64,000 bases of DNA from Pseudomonas sp. BN411. GTDB lineage: Bacteria; Pseudomonadota; Gammaproteobacteria; Pseudomonadales; Pseudomonadaceae. The stretch spans positions 341,120-405,119 of the forward strand of contig NZ_SSOM01000065.1 of NCBI RefSeq assembly GCF_029871235.1, in the 5' to 3' direction. A program made the position numbers and the translations under genes. The notes under the pieces are model-generated. The model saw only the letters and a list, made by a program, of their open reading frames with translations, did no database searches and had not been told where the DNA came from. Positions 23,552 to 35,189 of the stretch are shown one piece after another (position 1 is the first letter of the stretch; each line of letters begins with the position of its first letter).

Positions 23552-24673
23552 TTGATTGTCTTCCGTTATCTCTCCCGCGAGGTTCTGGTTACCCTGAGCG
23601 CGGTCAGTGCCGTGCTGCTGGTGATCATCATGAGCGGCCGTTTCATCAAGTATCTGGCGCAGGCCGCACAGGGAGCCCTGGACCCCGGCGTGCTGTTCCT
23701 GATCATGGGATTCCGGATTCCCGGCTTCCTCCAGCTGATCCTTCCCCTCGGGTTGTTCCTTGGTTTCCTGCTGGCCTATGGCCGGCTCTACCTCGAAAGC
23801 GAAATGACCGTTCTGAGCGCAACTGGCATGAGCCAGCAGCGCCTGATGGCCTACAGCCTGGCGCCGGCCCTGCTGGTCGCGCTGCTCGTGGCCTGGCTGA
23901 GCCTCGGTCTGGCGCCCCAGGGCGTATCCCAGGTGGCGCGCATCCTCAATGAGCAGGACGCCCTGACCGAGCTGGATACTCTGGTTCCCGGACGCTTCCA
24001 GGCCCTCAAGGGTGGTGGCCGGGTGACCTACACCGAAACCCTGTCCTCCGACCGTGGCGAGCTGGGCAGTGTGTTCATCTCGGAGAAGCGCATTTCGCGG
24101 CAGGACGGCAAGGACCGTGGCATTGGCGTGCTGGTGGCGGAGAAGGGCCACCAGGAGATCCAGCCTGACGGCAGCCGCTATCTGATCCTCAAGAACGGCT
24201 ACCGCTACGACGGCAATCCCGGCAAGGCGGACTACCGCATCATCCAGTACGAAACCTACGGTGTGTTGCTGCCCAAGCCGGAAATCAGCTCCGAGATCGG
24301 CGAGCGCGAGGCGGTGCCCACCTCCGAGTTGATCGGCAGCAAAGACCCGCGCTACCAGTCCGAATTGCAGTGGCGCCTCTCCATTCCGTTGCTGGTGTTC
24401 GTCGTCACCCTGCTCGCGGTGCCGCTGTCCAGGGTCAATCCGCGCCAGGGCCGCTTCCTCAAGTTGCTGCCGGCGATCTTGCTTTATATGGCGTATCTGG
24501 CCCTGTTGATCGCCGCGCGTGGCCAACTGGACAAGGGGCGTATCCCCATGTCGGTTGGCCTGTGGTGGGTGCACGGCCTGTTCTTCTCCGTCGGCCTGTT
24601 GTTGTTGTACTGGGAGCCTCTGCGCCTGAAGTGGGCGGCTCGTCGTGATGCCCGTGAGGTGGCCCATGGTTAG
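23552..24673 (+). CDS. lptF: LPS export ABC permease LptF
   Basis: 373 residues. Inner-membrane YjgP/YjgQ-family permease with three N-terminal membrane segments, a periplasmic beta-jellyroll (about 125-260) and three C-terminal segments. With LptG and LptB it extracts LPS and hands it to LptC. A TTG at 23552 is chosen as start: GGAG lies 8 bases upstream and the protein then begins with the usual IVFRYLSREVL. A GTG at 23543 is the alternative. It overlaps lptG by eight bases. Confidence 0.94.
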   Translation: MIVFRYLSREVLVTLSAVSAVLLVIIMSGRFIKYLAQAAQGALDPGVLFLIMGFRIPGFLQLILPLGLFLGFLLAYGRLYLESEMTVLSATGMSQQRLMAYSLAPALLVALLVAWLSLGLAPQGVSQVARILNEQDALTELDTLVPGRFQALKGGGRVTYTETLSSDRGELGSVFISEKRISRQDGKDRGIGVLVAEKGHQEIQPDGSRYLILKNGYRYDGNPGKADYRIIQYETYGVLLPKPEISSEIGEREAVPTSELIGSKDPRYQSELQWRLSIPLLVFVVTLLAVPLSRVNPRQGRFLKLLPAILLYMAYLALLIAARGQLDKGRIPMSVGLWWVHGLFFSVGLLLLYWEPLRLKWAARRDAREVAHG

Positions 24674-25727
24674 GTTGGATCGTTACATCGGCACCAGCGT
24701 GTTCTTCGGCATCCTCGCGGTGCTTGGGATCATCGTCAGCCTCGCTGCGCTGTTCGCCTTCATCGACGAACTGGGCGATGTGGGCGGCGACTACGACGTG
24801 CTGGCTGCCGCCTGGTACGTCTTCCTCACCCTGCCGCGCCGTGTCTACGACATGCTGCCCATGGCGGCGCTGATCGGCAGCCTGATCGGTCTCGGTACCC
24901 TCGCCAGCAGCAGCGAGCTGACGGTGATGCGTGCTGCCGGCGTATCCGTCGGCCGCATCGTCTGGGCGGTGATGAAGCCCATGCTGGTGCTGATGGTGGT
25001 GGGCGTGCTGATTGGCGAGTACGCCGCACCCTGGAGCGAAAACCTGGCCCAGGCCAATCGCTCCCTGGCCCAGGGCAGCGGGGATGCGCAGAGCTCCAAG
25101 CGCGGCCTCTGGCATCGTCAGGGTGAAGAGTTCGTCCACATCAACGCCGTGCAACCCAACGGCGTGCTCTATGGCGTGACTCGCTACCACTTTGATGGTG
25201 AGCGTCACATGCAGTCGGCCAGTTTCGCCAAGCGCGCGCTGTATCAGGGCGACTACTGGCAGCTGGAGGATGTGACCACGACCCATTTCCGTGGTGATCA
25301 CACCGAAGTGGTCAATAGCGTTACCGAGCGCTGGGATGTCGAGCTCAAGCCGGAGCTGCTCGGAACCGTGGTCATGGAGCCCGAGGCGCTGTCGATTTCC
25401 GGCCTCTGGCGTTACACCCACTATCTGGCGGAGCAGGGGCTGAACAATGGCCGTTACTGGCTGGCGTTCTGGACCAAGGTTCTGCAGCCCCTGGTCACTG
25501 CCGCCCTGGTGCTGATGGCGATCTCGTTCATCTTCGGTCCGCTGCGCTCAGTGACCCTCGGTCAGCGGGTGTTCACTGGCGTGGTGATCGGCTTCGTCGT
25601 GCGCATCAGTCAGGACTTGCTCGGGCCGTCGAGCCTGGTGTTCGGCTTCTCGCCGCTGTTCGCGGTGCTGGTGCCGGCGGGCGTCTGCGCCCTGGCTGGT
25701 ATCTGGTTGCTGAGACGCGCGGGCTGA
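24666..25727 (+). CDS. lptG: LPS export ABC permease LptG
   Basis: 353 residues, partner of LptF with the same layout: an N-terminal pair of segments from RLDRYIGTSVFFGILAVLGI, a periplasmic jellyroll, and C-terminal membrane segments with SFIFGPLRSVTLGQRVF. Translation is coupled to lptF through the 8-base overlap. A strong bidirectional terminator follows. Confidence 0.94.
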   Translation: MVRLDRYIGTSVFFGILAVLGIIVSLAALFAFIDELGDVGGDYDVLAAAWYVFLTLPRRVYDMLPMAALIGSLIGLGTLASSSELTVMRAAGVSVGRIVWAVMKPMLVLMVVGVLIGEYAAPWSENLAQANRSLAQGSGDAQSSKRGLWHRQGEEFVHINAVQPNGVLYGVTRYHFDGERHMQSASFAKRALYQGDYWQLEDVTTTHFRGDHTEVVNSVTERWDVELKPELLGTVVMEPEALSISGLWRYTHYLAEQGLNNGRYWLAFWTKVLQPLVTAALVLMAISFIFGPLRSVTLGQRVFTGVVIGFVVRISQDLLGPSSLVFGFSPLFAVLVPAGVCALAGIWLLRRAG

Positions 25728-25745
25728 TCCCTGAACGACGCAAGA

Positions 25746-25771
25746 AAAAGCCGGCTTTCGCCGGCTTTTTT
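25746..25771. terminator. bidirectional terminator between lptG and RDD gene
   Basis: AAAAAGCCGGC and GCCGGCTTTTTT form the stem around TTTC. The A-run on one side and T-run on the other serve both convergent genes. Confidence 0.92.
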
Positions 25772-25776
25772 GTGGG

Positions 25777-26274
25777 TCATTTCTTGTGTGCGTCCTTGGG
25801 AATGCGGACGACCTGGGTTTCGGAATAGATGTCATGCCAGGTGCGCTTCTGTTTGTCCCAAAGGCTCCAGAAGAAGCCAAGGCCCAGCGCCAGCCAGGAG
25901 CCGATGGCAATCACGAAACGCAGCAGCGCTTGCCACAGGCTGATGGCCGAGCCGTCCTTGTTCTGTACGCGGATGCCCCAGACCTGCATGCCGAGGGTTT
26001 GCCCGTTGTGGGTCCAGAACTTGGCGAAGAAGCCAAACAGTGCGAAGACCAGCAGCGTGGAGAGCAGCGGATCGCCCGAGAGGGCGCCCTGGTCGGCCAG
26101 CTGGCGCAGACGCTCGCCGCCGTAGATAAGGCGCAGCACTACCTGTTGGTAGATCAGGGTAACCACCATCAGCAGGGCGACGCAGAGAAGGAAGTCGTAG
26201 AAGATCGCGGCGAAGCGGCGAACCAGCCCGGCGGTGGGGAATTCGCCCTGGGGGCGCAGCTCATGTTTCGGCAT
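25777..26274 (-). CDS. RDD-family membrane protein
   Basis: 165 residues. The family motif region is FPTAGLVRRFAAIFYDFLLCV, with R and D residues at the start of the first membrane segment. A second membrane segment follows at about 70-88, then TLGMQVWGIRVQ, and a third segment with SWLALGLGFFWSLWD. RDD proteins are of mostly unknown function; some act in ion transport. It ends at the shared terminator with lptG. Confidence 0.85.
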   Translation of the reverse strand: MPKHELRPQGEFPTAGLVRRFAAIFYDFLLCVALLMVVTLIYQQVVLRLIYGGERLRQLADQGALSGDPLLSTLLVFALFGFFAKFWTHNGQTLGMQVWGIRVQNKDGSAISLWQALLRFVIAIGSWLALGLGFFWSLWDKQKRTWHDIYSETQVVRIPKDAHKK

Positions 26275-26453
26275 TGCGGGCTCTTGGCGTGTGGAAGGCG
26301 CGCCATTCTAACAGTCGAACGGGAAGGGAGCTGTTAATGAGCATTACGCGCTTCGTTCCCTGAGCGCGTTAGGCGCAGGAGAACTTCAATGAAGTATCGC
26401 GTGCGAATCCGGTAGTTGCCTTTGTGCAGGGGCTTTCGTCGATCTGCGGGCAT

Positions 26454-26482
26454 AAAAAAACCCCTGATGTTTCCATCAGGGG
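26454..26482 (-). terminator. terminator of the cold-shock gene
   Basis: CCCCTGATG/CATCAGGGG stem with a GAAA tetraloop on the minus strand, followed by seven T residues. Confidence 0.92.
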
Positions 26483-26503
26483 CTTTCGGCGACGCTCAGG
26501 TAA

Positions 26504-26716
26504 TTAGTTAACTACCTGAACCTTGTCAGCCTGCATGCCTTTCTGGCCTTGTACGGCTTCGAAGGTAACCTTCTGGCCTTCTTTCAGGCTACGGAAGCCC
26601 GAGCCTTCAATAGCGCGGAAGTGAACGAACAGATCCGGGCCGCTTTCCGGGGTGATGAAACCAAAACCTTTCTCGTCGTTGAACCACTTGACGGTGCCGG
26701 TTTGACGATTCGACAT
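26504..26716 (-). CDS. cold-shock protein, CspA family
   Basis: 70 residues. A single cold-shock domain with RNP1 KGFGFI and RNP2-like LFVHF motifs. It binds single-stranded RNA/DNA and destabilises RNA structure. A 290-bp upstream region separates it from the tRNA-Leu gene and probably holds a long 5' leader, as is typical of csp genes; I cannot define its promoter. The paralogue name (capB, cspD and so on) cannot be set from sequence alone. Confidence 0.93.
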   Translation of the reverse strand: MSNRQTGTVKWFNDEKGFGFITPESGPDLFVHFRAIEGSGFRSLKEGQKVTFEAVQGQKGMQADKVQVVN

Positions 26717-27007
26717 ATCTTTTTCCTTGAAACTGAAGTTGATGACAGCCTGCTGTTCACTGACGCGGCAGAAGGGCTGGAAACTGGTTGCAAAGAGGTA
26801 AGAGAAGTCGAGCGGGATGTAGCGGATCTGGTGATCTACCGCATCAGGTCACGATTCAACAGCGACCCATGCAAACACAGTTGGCCAACTCTACGTAGTT
26901 TTTGAGGAATTGCCAATCCCCGTTAGGCCAATCTTTACAGGCGGTAGATTGCCTTGTGGGCGGGTAGGGAAATACGGGAGGAAGCCTTGTCAGGCTTGAA
27001 GATATCG

Positions 27008-27093
27008 TGGTGCCCCGGGAGAGACTCGAACTCTCACTCTGTCGCCAGAAACGGATTTTGAATCCGCCGCGTCTACCATTCCGCCACCGAGGC
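27008..27093 (-). tRNA. tRNA-Leu (anticodon CAA)
   Basis: 86 nt including an encoded CCA. The acceptor stem is GCCTCGG paired with CCGGGGC (one G-U pair). The anticodon loop is TTCAAAA with anticodon CAA, reading UUG. The variable arm is long, as in class II tRNAs, and the T-loop is GTTCGAGTC. It is a single tRNA gene with no neighbouring tRNA. Confidence 0.95.
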
Positions 27094-27202
27094 ACGATGG
27101 CGGCGCAGTATAGGGAGGCGCTCTGGGCCGGTCAATCCGTCTTCGTGGTCAGGAACGGGCATTTCCTGTACTATCTGCGCCCCTGCGATACGACCCCCCA
27201 CC

Positions 27203-29382
<2,180 letters not shown>

Positions 29383-29437
29383 TAAAGCCGCATTTTTCCA
29401 GAGTCGATTTTTCATATTTCCGCAACAGGAGTGCTAA

Positions 29438-29776
29438 ATGAGCTTTCTGATTCCCGCCGCCTACGCCGACGCTGCTGCGCCGGCTGCTGCCGGCCCTGCC
29501 GGTACCGGCTTCGAGTGGGTTTTCCTGATCGGTTTCCTGGTCATCTTCTATCTGATGATCTGGCGTCCCCAGGCCAAGCGCGCCAAGGAGCACAAGAACC
29601 TCCTCGGCAACCTGCAGAAAGGTGACGAAGTGGTCACCTCCGGCGGCATCGCCGGCAAGGTCACCAAGGTCGCCGATGACTTCGTGGTCGTCGAAGTGTC
29701 CGACAACGTAGAGCTGAAGTTCCAGAAGGCGGCAATCGCGGCGACCCTGCCGAAGGGCACCCTGAAAGCCATCTAA
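29438..29776 (+). CDS. yajC: preprotein translocase subunit YajC
   Basis: 112 residues. One membrane segment (about 24-42, FLIGFLVIFYLMIW) followed by the family motif RPQAKRAKEHKNLL and a small cytoplasmic domain. Associates with SecDF-YidC. A clear AGGAG lies upstream of ATG 29438. Confidence 0.95.
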   Translation: MSFLIPAAYADAAAPAAAGPAGTGFEWVFLIGFLVIFYLMIWRPQAKRAKEHKNLLGNLQKGDEVVTSGGIAGKVTKVADDFVVVEVSDNVELKFQKAAIAATLPKGTLKAI

Positions 29777-29798
29777 GGATCCATGGATCAACACCGAC

Positions 29799-29818
29799 GG
29801 GGCGCCAACAGGCGCCCC
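29799..29818 (+). other. perfect hairpin between yajC and secD
   Basis: GGGGCGCC and GGCGCCCC flank AACA, giving an 8-bp GC-only stem 22 bp after yajC and 20 bp before secD. There is no T-run, so it is more likely an RNA-processing or stability element, or a weak attenuator, than a full terminator. Confidence 0.6.
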
Positions 29819-29838
29819 GCGTCATAACGGGCGGAGTC

Positions 29839-31701
29839 ATGCTCAACAAGTACCCACTGTGGAAATATCTGCTGATCCTGGCGGTGCTGGCGATCGGCCT
29901 GGTCTATTCCGCACCCAATCTCTATCCGGACGATCCGGCGATCCAGATCAGCGGCACCAGTACCGCGCTGAAGATCCAGCAATCAGACCTGGACAAGGCC
30001 AACGAAGCGCTGAAGCAGGCCGGCATCGAACTGAAATCCGCCAGCATCGGCCAAACCGGTGGCCTGCTCCGTCTGACCAAGCTGGGTGACCAACTGCCGG
30101 CCAAGGATGTGGTGCGCAAGGCCCTTGGTGACGACTACGTGGTCGCACTCAACCTGGCCCCGACCACTCCGGACTGGCTGCGCAAGCTCGGCGCCGCGCC
30201 GATGAAGCTGGGTCTCGACCTCTCCGGTGGTGTGCACTTCCTGCTGGAAGTGGACATGGAGAAGGCTGTCGATGCGCGCCTGAAGATCTACGAAGGCGAA
30301 GTTCGTACGGTGCTGCGCAAGGAGCGTGTCCGCTACCGCAGCCTTCCGGCCCAGGAAAACGGCTTCCAGCTCGGCTTCACCGACCAGGAATCCCTGGACA
30401 AGGCTCAGTCGCTGATCCGCAAGAGCTTCAACGACTTCGATATCACCACCTCCGTGCGTGGTGATCAGCAGATCCTGCAGCTGGCCCTGACCCAGGCCAA
30501 GCTGGCGGAGATCCGCGAATACTCCATCAAGCAGAACCTCACCACCGTTCGTAACCGCGTGAACGAACTGGGTGTGGCCGAGCCGATCGTGCAGCGCCAG
30601 GGCGCCAACCGCATCGTGGTCGAGCTGCCGGGCGTGCAGGACACCGCCGAAGCCAAGCGTATCCTCGGCAAGACCGCCAACCTGGAGTTCCGTCTGGCTG
30701 CCGAGGCTACCGCCAGCAAGGCATCGACCGAATCCTTCGAATTCCGTGAGCCGGGCCGTCCGGCCGTGCCGCTGGAGCGCAGCCTGATCATCACCGGTGA
30801 CCAGGTGACCGACGCCCAGGCCAGCTACGACGAAAACGGTCGCCCGCAAGTGAACATCCGCCTCGATGGCCACGGCGGCGAGCTGATGAGCCGTGCCACC
30901 CGCAACAACGTGGGTCGCAGCATGGCGGTGATCTTCATCGAGCAGCGCCCGATTACCCGCTACGTGACTCAGGACGTCGACGGCGTCCAGAAGGAAGTGG
31001 CGGTGCAGAGCTTCAAGGAAGAGAAGAAGATCATCAGCCTGGCGACCATCCAGTCGCCGCTGGGCAGCCAGTTCCGCATCACCGGCCTGAACGGCCAGGG
31101 TGAGTCCTCGGAACTCGCCCTGCTGCTGCGCGCTGGTGGCCTGGCTGCACCGATGTACTTCGCCGAAGAACGCACCATCGGTCCGAGCCTGGGCGCCGAG
31201 AACATCATCAAGGGCATCGAATCCACTGAGTGGGCGATGGTCTTCGTGTCGCTGTTCATCATGGCCATCTACCGCTTCTTCGGCTTCCTGGCCACCATCG
31301 CCCTGGCGTTCAACCTGGTGCTTCTGGTCGGCCTGATGTCGGTGATCGGTGCCACTCTGACCCTCCCGGGTATCGCCGGTATCGTGCTGACCCTGGGCAT
31401 GGCGGTGGACGCCAACGTGCTCATCTACTCGCGGATTCGTGAGGAGTTGGCCAATGGTCTGTCGGTTCAGCGTGCGATCCACGAAGGCTTCGACCGCGCC
31501 TACACCGCGATCGTCGACAGTAACCTCACCACCCTGCTGGTGGGCGGCATCCTGTTCGCCCTCGGCACCGGTCCGATCAAGGGCTTTGCCGTGACCATGT
31601 CGCTCGGGATCATCACCTCGATGTTCACCGCCATCATGTTCACCCGCGGCATGGTCAACCTGATCTTCGGTGGCCGCAACTTCAAGAAACTGTGGATTTG
31701 A
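29839..31701 (+). CDS. secD: protein translocase subunit SecD
   Basis: 620 residues. An N-terminal membrane segment, the large periplasmic P1 region (about 40-440), then five C-terminal membrane segments starting near FVSLFIMAIYRFFGF. Conserved GLDLSGGVHFLLEVD and the TM4 segment MAVDANVLIYSRIREE are visible. SecDF uses the proton gradient to pull secreted proteins. secF follows after 8 bp. Confidence 0.97.
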   Translation: MLNKYPLWKYLLILAVLAIGLVYSAPNLYPDDPAIQISGTSTALKIQQSDLDKANEALKQAGIELKSASIGQTGGLLRLTKLGDQLPAKDVVRKALGDDYVVALNLAPTTPDWLRKLGAAPMKLGLDLSGGVHFLLEVDMEKAVDARLKIYEGEVRTVLRKERVRYRSLPAQENGFQLGFTDQESLDKAQSLIRKSFNDFDITTSVRGDQQILQLALTQAKLAEIREYSIKQNLTTVRNRVNELGVAEPIVQRQGANRIVVELPGVQDTAEAKRILGKTANLEFRLAAEATASKASTESFEFREPGRPAVPLERSLIITGDQVTDAQASYDENGRPQVNIRLDGHGGELMSRATRNNVGRSMAVIFIEQRPITRYVTQDVDGVQKEVAVQSFKEEKKIISLATIQSPLGSQFRITGLNGQGESSELALLLRAGGLAAPMYFAEERTIGPSLGAENIIKGIESTEWAMVFVSLFIMAIYRFFGFLATIALAFNLVLLVGLMSVIGATLTLPGIAGIVLTLGMAVDANVLIYSRIREELANGLSVQRAIHEGFDRAYTAIVDSNLTTLLVGGILFALGTGPIKGFAVTMSLGIITSMFTAIMFTRGMVNLIFGGRNFKKLWI

Positions 31702-31709
31702 GGCCTGTC

Positions 31710-32624
31710 ATGATCAAGTCAACCATCCGTTTCATGGCGATACGCAACGTTGCGTTCGCCATTACTGTGATCATCAGCCTGATCGGTATCGGCAGCCTGT
31801 TCGCCAAGGGTCTGAACTTCGGCCTGGACTTCACTGGCGGTACCCTGATCGAGCTGTCCTACGAGAAACCGGCGAACCTCGAATTGATCAAGCAGGAGCT
31901 GGGTCAGGTGGGCTACCCGGATGCCGTGGTGCAGAGCTTCGGCGCTTCCACCGATGTGCTGGTGCGTCTGGCTGGCGAAGACCCGCAACTGGGCAACAAG
32001 GTCGCCGAAGCCCTGCGCAAGGTCGACGCCGAGAGCAAGTTCGAACTCAAGCGCGTCGAGTTCGTTGGCCCGCAGGTGGGCGAGGAGCTGCGTGACCAGG
32101 GTGGCCTGGCCATGCTGCTCGCACTGGGCGGCATCCTGTTGTACCTGGCCTTCCGCTTCCAGTGGAAGTTCGGCATTGGTGCCGTGGCCTCGCTGGTCCA
32201 CGACGTGGTTGTGACCCTGGGCATCCTGGCGTTCTTCCAGATTCCCTTCGACCTCACCGTGCTGGCCGCGGTCCTGGCGATGATTGGCTACTCGCTGAAC
32301 GACACCATCATCATCTTCGACCGTATCCGCGAGAACTTCCGCGTGCTGCGTCGTGCAGACCTGATCGAGAACATCGACGTGTCCTGCACCCAGACCCTGC
32401 TGCGGACCATCGCGACTTCGATGTCGACCGCTCTGGCGCTGTTCGCCCTGCTGATCTTCGGCGGCGACAGTCTGCATGGCTTCGCTCTGTCGCTGTTGGT
32501 CGGTGTGGTGGTGGGTACCTACTCCTCCATCTATATCAGTGCCCCGGTGCTGATCTGGCTGAAGCTGACCTCCGAAGACCTGATTCCGCCGGCGAATACC
32601 GCCGAGGTGGATGACCGTCCCTGA
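31710..32624 (+). CDS. secF: protein translocase subunit SecF
   Basis: 304 residues. One membrane segment, a short periplasmic domain (GLNFGLDFTGGTLIELSY), and five C-terminal membrane segments with GYSLNDTIIIFDRIREN. GAGG precedes ATG 31710. The open frame starts 18 bases earlier but inside secD. A hairpin terminator follows. Confidence 0.96.
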   Translation: MIKSTIRFMAIRNVAFAITVIISLIGIGSLFAKGLNFGLDFTGGTLIELSYEKPANLELIKQELGQVGYPDAVVQSFGASTDVLVRLAGEDPQLGNKVAEALRKVDAESKFELKRVEFVGPQVGEELRDQGGLAMLLALGGILLYLAFRFQWKFGIGAVASLVHDVVVTLGILAFFQIPFDLTVLAAVLAMIGYSLNDTIIIFDRIRENFRVLRRADLIENIDVSCTQTLLRTIATSMSTALALFALLIFGGDSLHGFALSLLVGVVVGTYSSIYISAPVLIWLKLTSEDLIPPANTAEVDDRP

Positions 32625-32643
32625 GGTGCTTGAGCGCCATGTA

Positions 32644-32668
32644 CAAGGCCCGGCAATGCCGGGCCTTG
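32644..32668 (+). terminator. terminator after secF
   Basis: CAAGGCCCGGC and GCCGGGCCTTG form an 11-bp stem around AAT, 20 bp after the secF stop. The following bases GTCGTTTC are only moderately T-rich. Confidence 0.75.
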
Positions 32669-32802
32669 TCGTTTCTGGTGCATGAGACTGACGTCCCATT
32701 TGTCGGAATATTCCCACAGGTTTGGGAACTCGGGATTTTTTCGCCTATCCAAGGCAGGGAGTAGGGCATGCAAGCCTGCGATGGAAGATTCAGGAGGTTC
32801 AA

Positions 32803-33384
32803 GTGAACAAGTCGATGCTCGTCGGTGCTGTTTTAGGTGCGGTTGGTGTGACTGCCGGCGGCGCCGTGGCCACCTACAGTCTGGTAGGTAATAACGGCCC
32901 GGAGTATGCGGAAGTGCTCGCTGTCCAACCGATCAATGAAACCGTGAAGACCCCGCGCGAGGTCTGCAATGACGTGGCGGTGACCCGCCAGCGTCCGGTC
33001 AAGGATCAGCATCAGATCGCCGGTACCGTGCTGGGTGCGGTGGCGGGTGGTCTGCTGGGTAACCAGGTTGGTGGTGGTAACGGCAAGAAGATCGCCACTG
33101 TCGCAGGTGCGGTAGGTGGCGGTTATGCCGGTAACAAGGTGCAGGAACACATGCAGGAGAGCGACACCTACACCACTACGGAAACCCGTTGCAAGACGGT
33201 TACCGATACCAGCGAGAAGCTGGTGGGCTATGACGTGAAGTACCAGCTCGACGGCAAGGTCGGTCAGGTGCGCATGGATCATGATCCGGGCCGGCAGATC
33301 CCGCTCGGCAAGGACGGTCAGCTGATCCTTGGTCAGCAGGGCGCTGTCCAGCCTCAAGGTGGTGTTGCGGGCGTGCAGGAATAA
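32803..33384 (+). CDS. glycine-zipper 2TM-domain envelope protein
   Basis: 193 residues. An N-terminal hydrophobic segment (about 4-27, LVGAVLGAVGVTAGGAVATY) acts as anchor or signal. The central glycine zipper (about 68-106) has alternating GTVLGAVAGGLLGNQVGGG and VAGAVGGGYAGNKVQ. A soluble domain with two conserved cysteines (NDVAVTR region and TRCKTVTD) follows. Related to the Rick_17kDa/2TM-zipper surface antigens; function in the envelope is unknown. The GTG start at 32803 is fixed by AGGAGG with ideal spacing. Confidence 0.8.
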   Translation: MNKSMLVGAVLGAVGVTAGGAVATYSLVGNNGPEYAEVLAVQPINETVKTPREVCNDVAVTRQRPVKDQHQIAGTVLGAVAGGLLGNQVGGGNGKKIATVAGAVGGGYAGNKVQEHMQESDTYTTTETRCKTVTDTSEKLVGYDVKYQLDGKVGQVRMDHDPGRQIPLGKDGQLILGQQGAVQPQGGVAGVQE

Positions 33385-33400
33385 GCAGCGTCCAGAATGC

Positions 33401-33428
33401 AAAAAACCCGGCCAAGGCCGGGTTTTTT
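33401..33428. terminator. bidirectional terminator
   Basis: AAAAAACCCGGCC/GGCCGGGTTTTTT around AA, between the convergent glycine-zipper and suhB genes. Confidence 0.93.
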
Positions 33429-33447
33429 GTGGTCGCGAGAGGCGCGA

Positions 33448-34263
33448 TCAGCGCTTCAGCGACGGCGGCAGGTGCGGTTGGATGGCAGTCAGCACGGCCT
33501 TGAAGCACTTGGTGTTGCCCGCTACCACGTGACCCTTTTCAAGGAAGTCGTGACCGCCGGTGAAGTCGCTTACCAGGCCGCCTGCTTCTTGCACCAGCAG
33601 GGCGCCAGCCGCCATGTCCCACTCGGACAGGCCAAACTCCCAGAAGGCGTCGAAACGGCCGGCCGCGACATAGGCCAGGTCCAGGCTGGCGGAGCCGGCG
33701 CGGCGGATGCCGGCGGTCTGGCCGACCAGGCTGCGGAACATGCCCAGGTAGCTGTCGAGGTTGTCGAGCTGGTTGTCACGGAAGGGGAAGCCGGTGCCGA
33801 GCAGGGCGCCTTCCAGGCTCTTGCGCGGGCTGACGCGCAGGCGGCGACCGTTGAGGGCGGCGCCACGGCCGCGGCTGGCGGTGAACTCTTCCTGGCGAAC
33901 CGGATCCAGAACTACGGCGTGTTCCAGGCGACCCTTGTATTTGCAGGCGATGCTGACGGCGAAGTGCGGAACGCCACGGATGAAGTTGGTGGTGCCATCC
34001 AGCGGATCGATGATCCACAGGTAGTCGGCGCCTTCTCCCTTGCCTTCCAGCAGGCCGCCTTCCTCGCCGAGGATGCCGTGGTTCGGGTAGGCCTTGCGCA
34101 GGGCCTGCACGATGGACAGCTCAGCGGCGCGATCGACCTCGGTGACGTAGTCCTTGGCGTCCTTCTCGTTGACGGAGATAACGTCCAGGCGCTCGATAGA
34201 GCGGAAAATCAGTTCACCGGCGCTGCGAGCGGCGCGCAGGGCGATATTCAGCATAGGCTGCAT
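33448..34263 (-). CDS. suhB: inositol-1-monophosphatase SuhB
   Basis: 271 residues of the lithium-sensitive phosphatase family. Metal-binding motifs are GEEGG (about residue 69), WIIDPLDGTTNFI (about 84) and the C-terminal SASLDLAYVAAGRFDAFWE. In E. coli SuhB also joins the rRNA antitermination complex, and in P. aeruginosa it affects virulence regulation. It is divergent from trmJ. Confidence 0.95.
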   Translation of the reverse strand: MQPMLNIALRAARSAGELIFRSIERLDVISVNEKDAKDYVTEVDRAAELSIVQALRKAYPNHGILGEEGGLLEGKGEGADYLWIIDPLDGTTNFIRGVPHFAVSIACKYKGRLEHAVVLDPVRQEEFTASRGRGAALNGRRLRVSPRKSLEGALLGTGFPFRDNQLDNLDSYLGMFRSLVGQTAGIRRAGSASLDLAYVAAGRFDAFWEFGLSEWDMAAGALLVQEAGGLVSDFTGGHDFLEKGHVVAGNTKCFKAVLTAIQPHLPPSLKR

Positions 34264-34415
34264 GGGGAGTTCACCTGGGTCGTTAAAGAAGAAAGCCGCA
34301 CATGGTATCAGAAAAAGCTCGAAGCAGGCAGGGGAGGCTGCGTGATTCGTGGCGTTGCGTCGGGGCGTCCGGTAATATTCCGCTCCCTTAGAGCTTCCGC
34401 TGAGAGACTAGAGCG

Positions 34416-35189
34416 TTGCTGCAGAACATTCGCGTGGTACTGGTCAATACCAGTCATCCCGGCAATATAGGTGGTGCCGCTCGCGCCATGAAGAACATGG
34501 GCCTGTCGAAGCTGGTGCTGGTAGATCCCGTGGATTTTCCCAGTCCCGAAGCGCGCGCCCGTGCTTCCGGCGCCGACGACATTCTTGACGCTGCCCAGGT
34601 GGTCGCCACCTTGGAAGAGGCATTGGTGGGGTGCAGCCTGGTGGTTGGCACCAGTGCTCGTGATCGCCGAATTCCCTGGCCCCTGCTCGATCCGCGCGAG
34701 TGCGGCAGGACCTCGGTAGAGCGGGCTCAGGCTGGGGGTGAGGTCGCCCTGGTGTTCGGTCGCGAATATGCCGGCCTGACCAATGAAGAACTGCAGCGCT
34801 GCCAGTACCACGTGCATATTCCCTCCAATCCGGATTTCTCCTCGCTGAACCTGGCTGCAGCGGTCCAGGTGCTGGTCTACGAAGCGCGCATGGCCTGGCT
34901 GGAAGTGGAGGGGCTGCCGAGCAAGGTGGAGAAGGTGGAAACCACCGCCATGCTCAACGCCCAGCCGGTGACCGTCGATGAGCTGGAGCGTTACTACGAA
35001 CACCTGGAGAGTACTCTGGTGGAGATCGGCTTCCTCGATCCGGAGAAGCCTCGGCACCTGATGTCCCGGCTGCGTCGACTCTATGGGCGAGCCAATATCA
35101 GCAAGCTGGAAATGAATATCCTGCGCGGCATTCTCACCGAGACACAGAAGGCCGTGCGGGGCGAAGCAAGCAAGCGGAGTGACAAGTGA
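34416..35189 (+). CDS. trmJ: tRNA (cytidine/uridine-2'-O-)-methyltransferase TrmJ
   Basis: 257 residues, SPOUT-class methyltransferase that acts on position 32 of tRNAs. The family N-terminus [20 protein letters not shown] and SAM-knot segments [18 protein letters not shown] and [17 protein letters not shown] are clear. The C-terminal ~90 residues are the helical extension. Translation must use the TTG at 34416 because no ATG precedes the conserved N-terminus in frame. It overlaps cysE by one base. Confidence 0.94.
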   Translation: MLQNIRVVLVNTSHPGNIGGAARAMKNMGLSKLVLVDPVDFPSPEARARASGADDILDAAQVVATLEEALVGCSLVVGTSARDRRIPWPLLDPRECGRTSVERAQAGGEVALVFGREYAGLTNEELQRCQYHVHIPSNPDFSSLNLAAAVQVLVYEARMAWLEVEGLPSKVEKVETTAMLNAQPVTVDELERYYEHLESTLVEIGFLDPEKPRHLMSRLRRLYGRANISKLEMNILRGILTETQKAVRGEASKRSDK

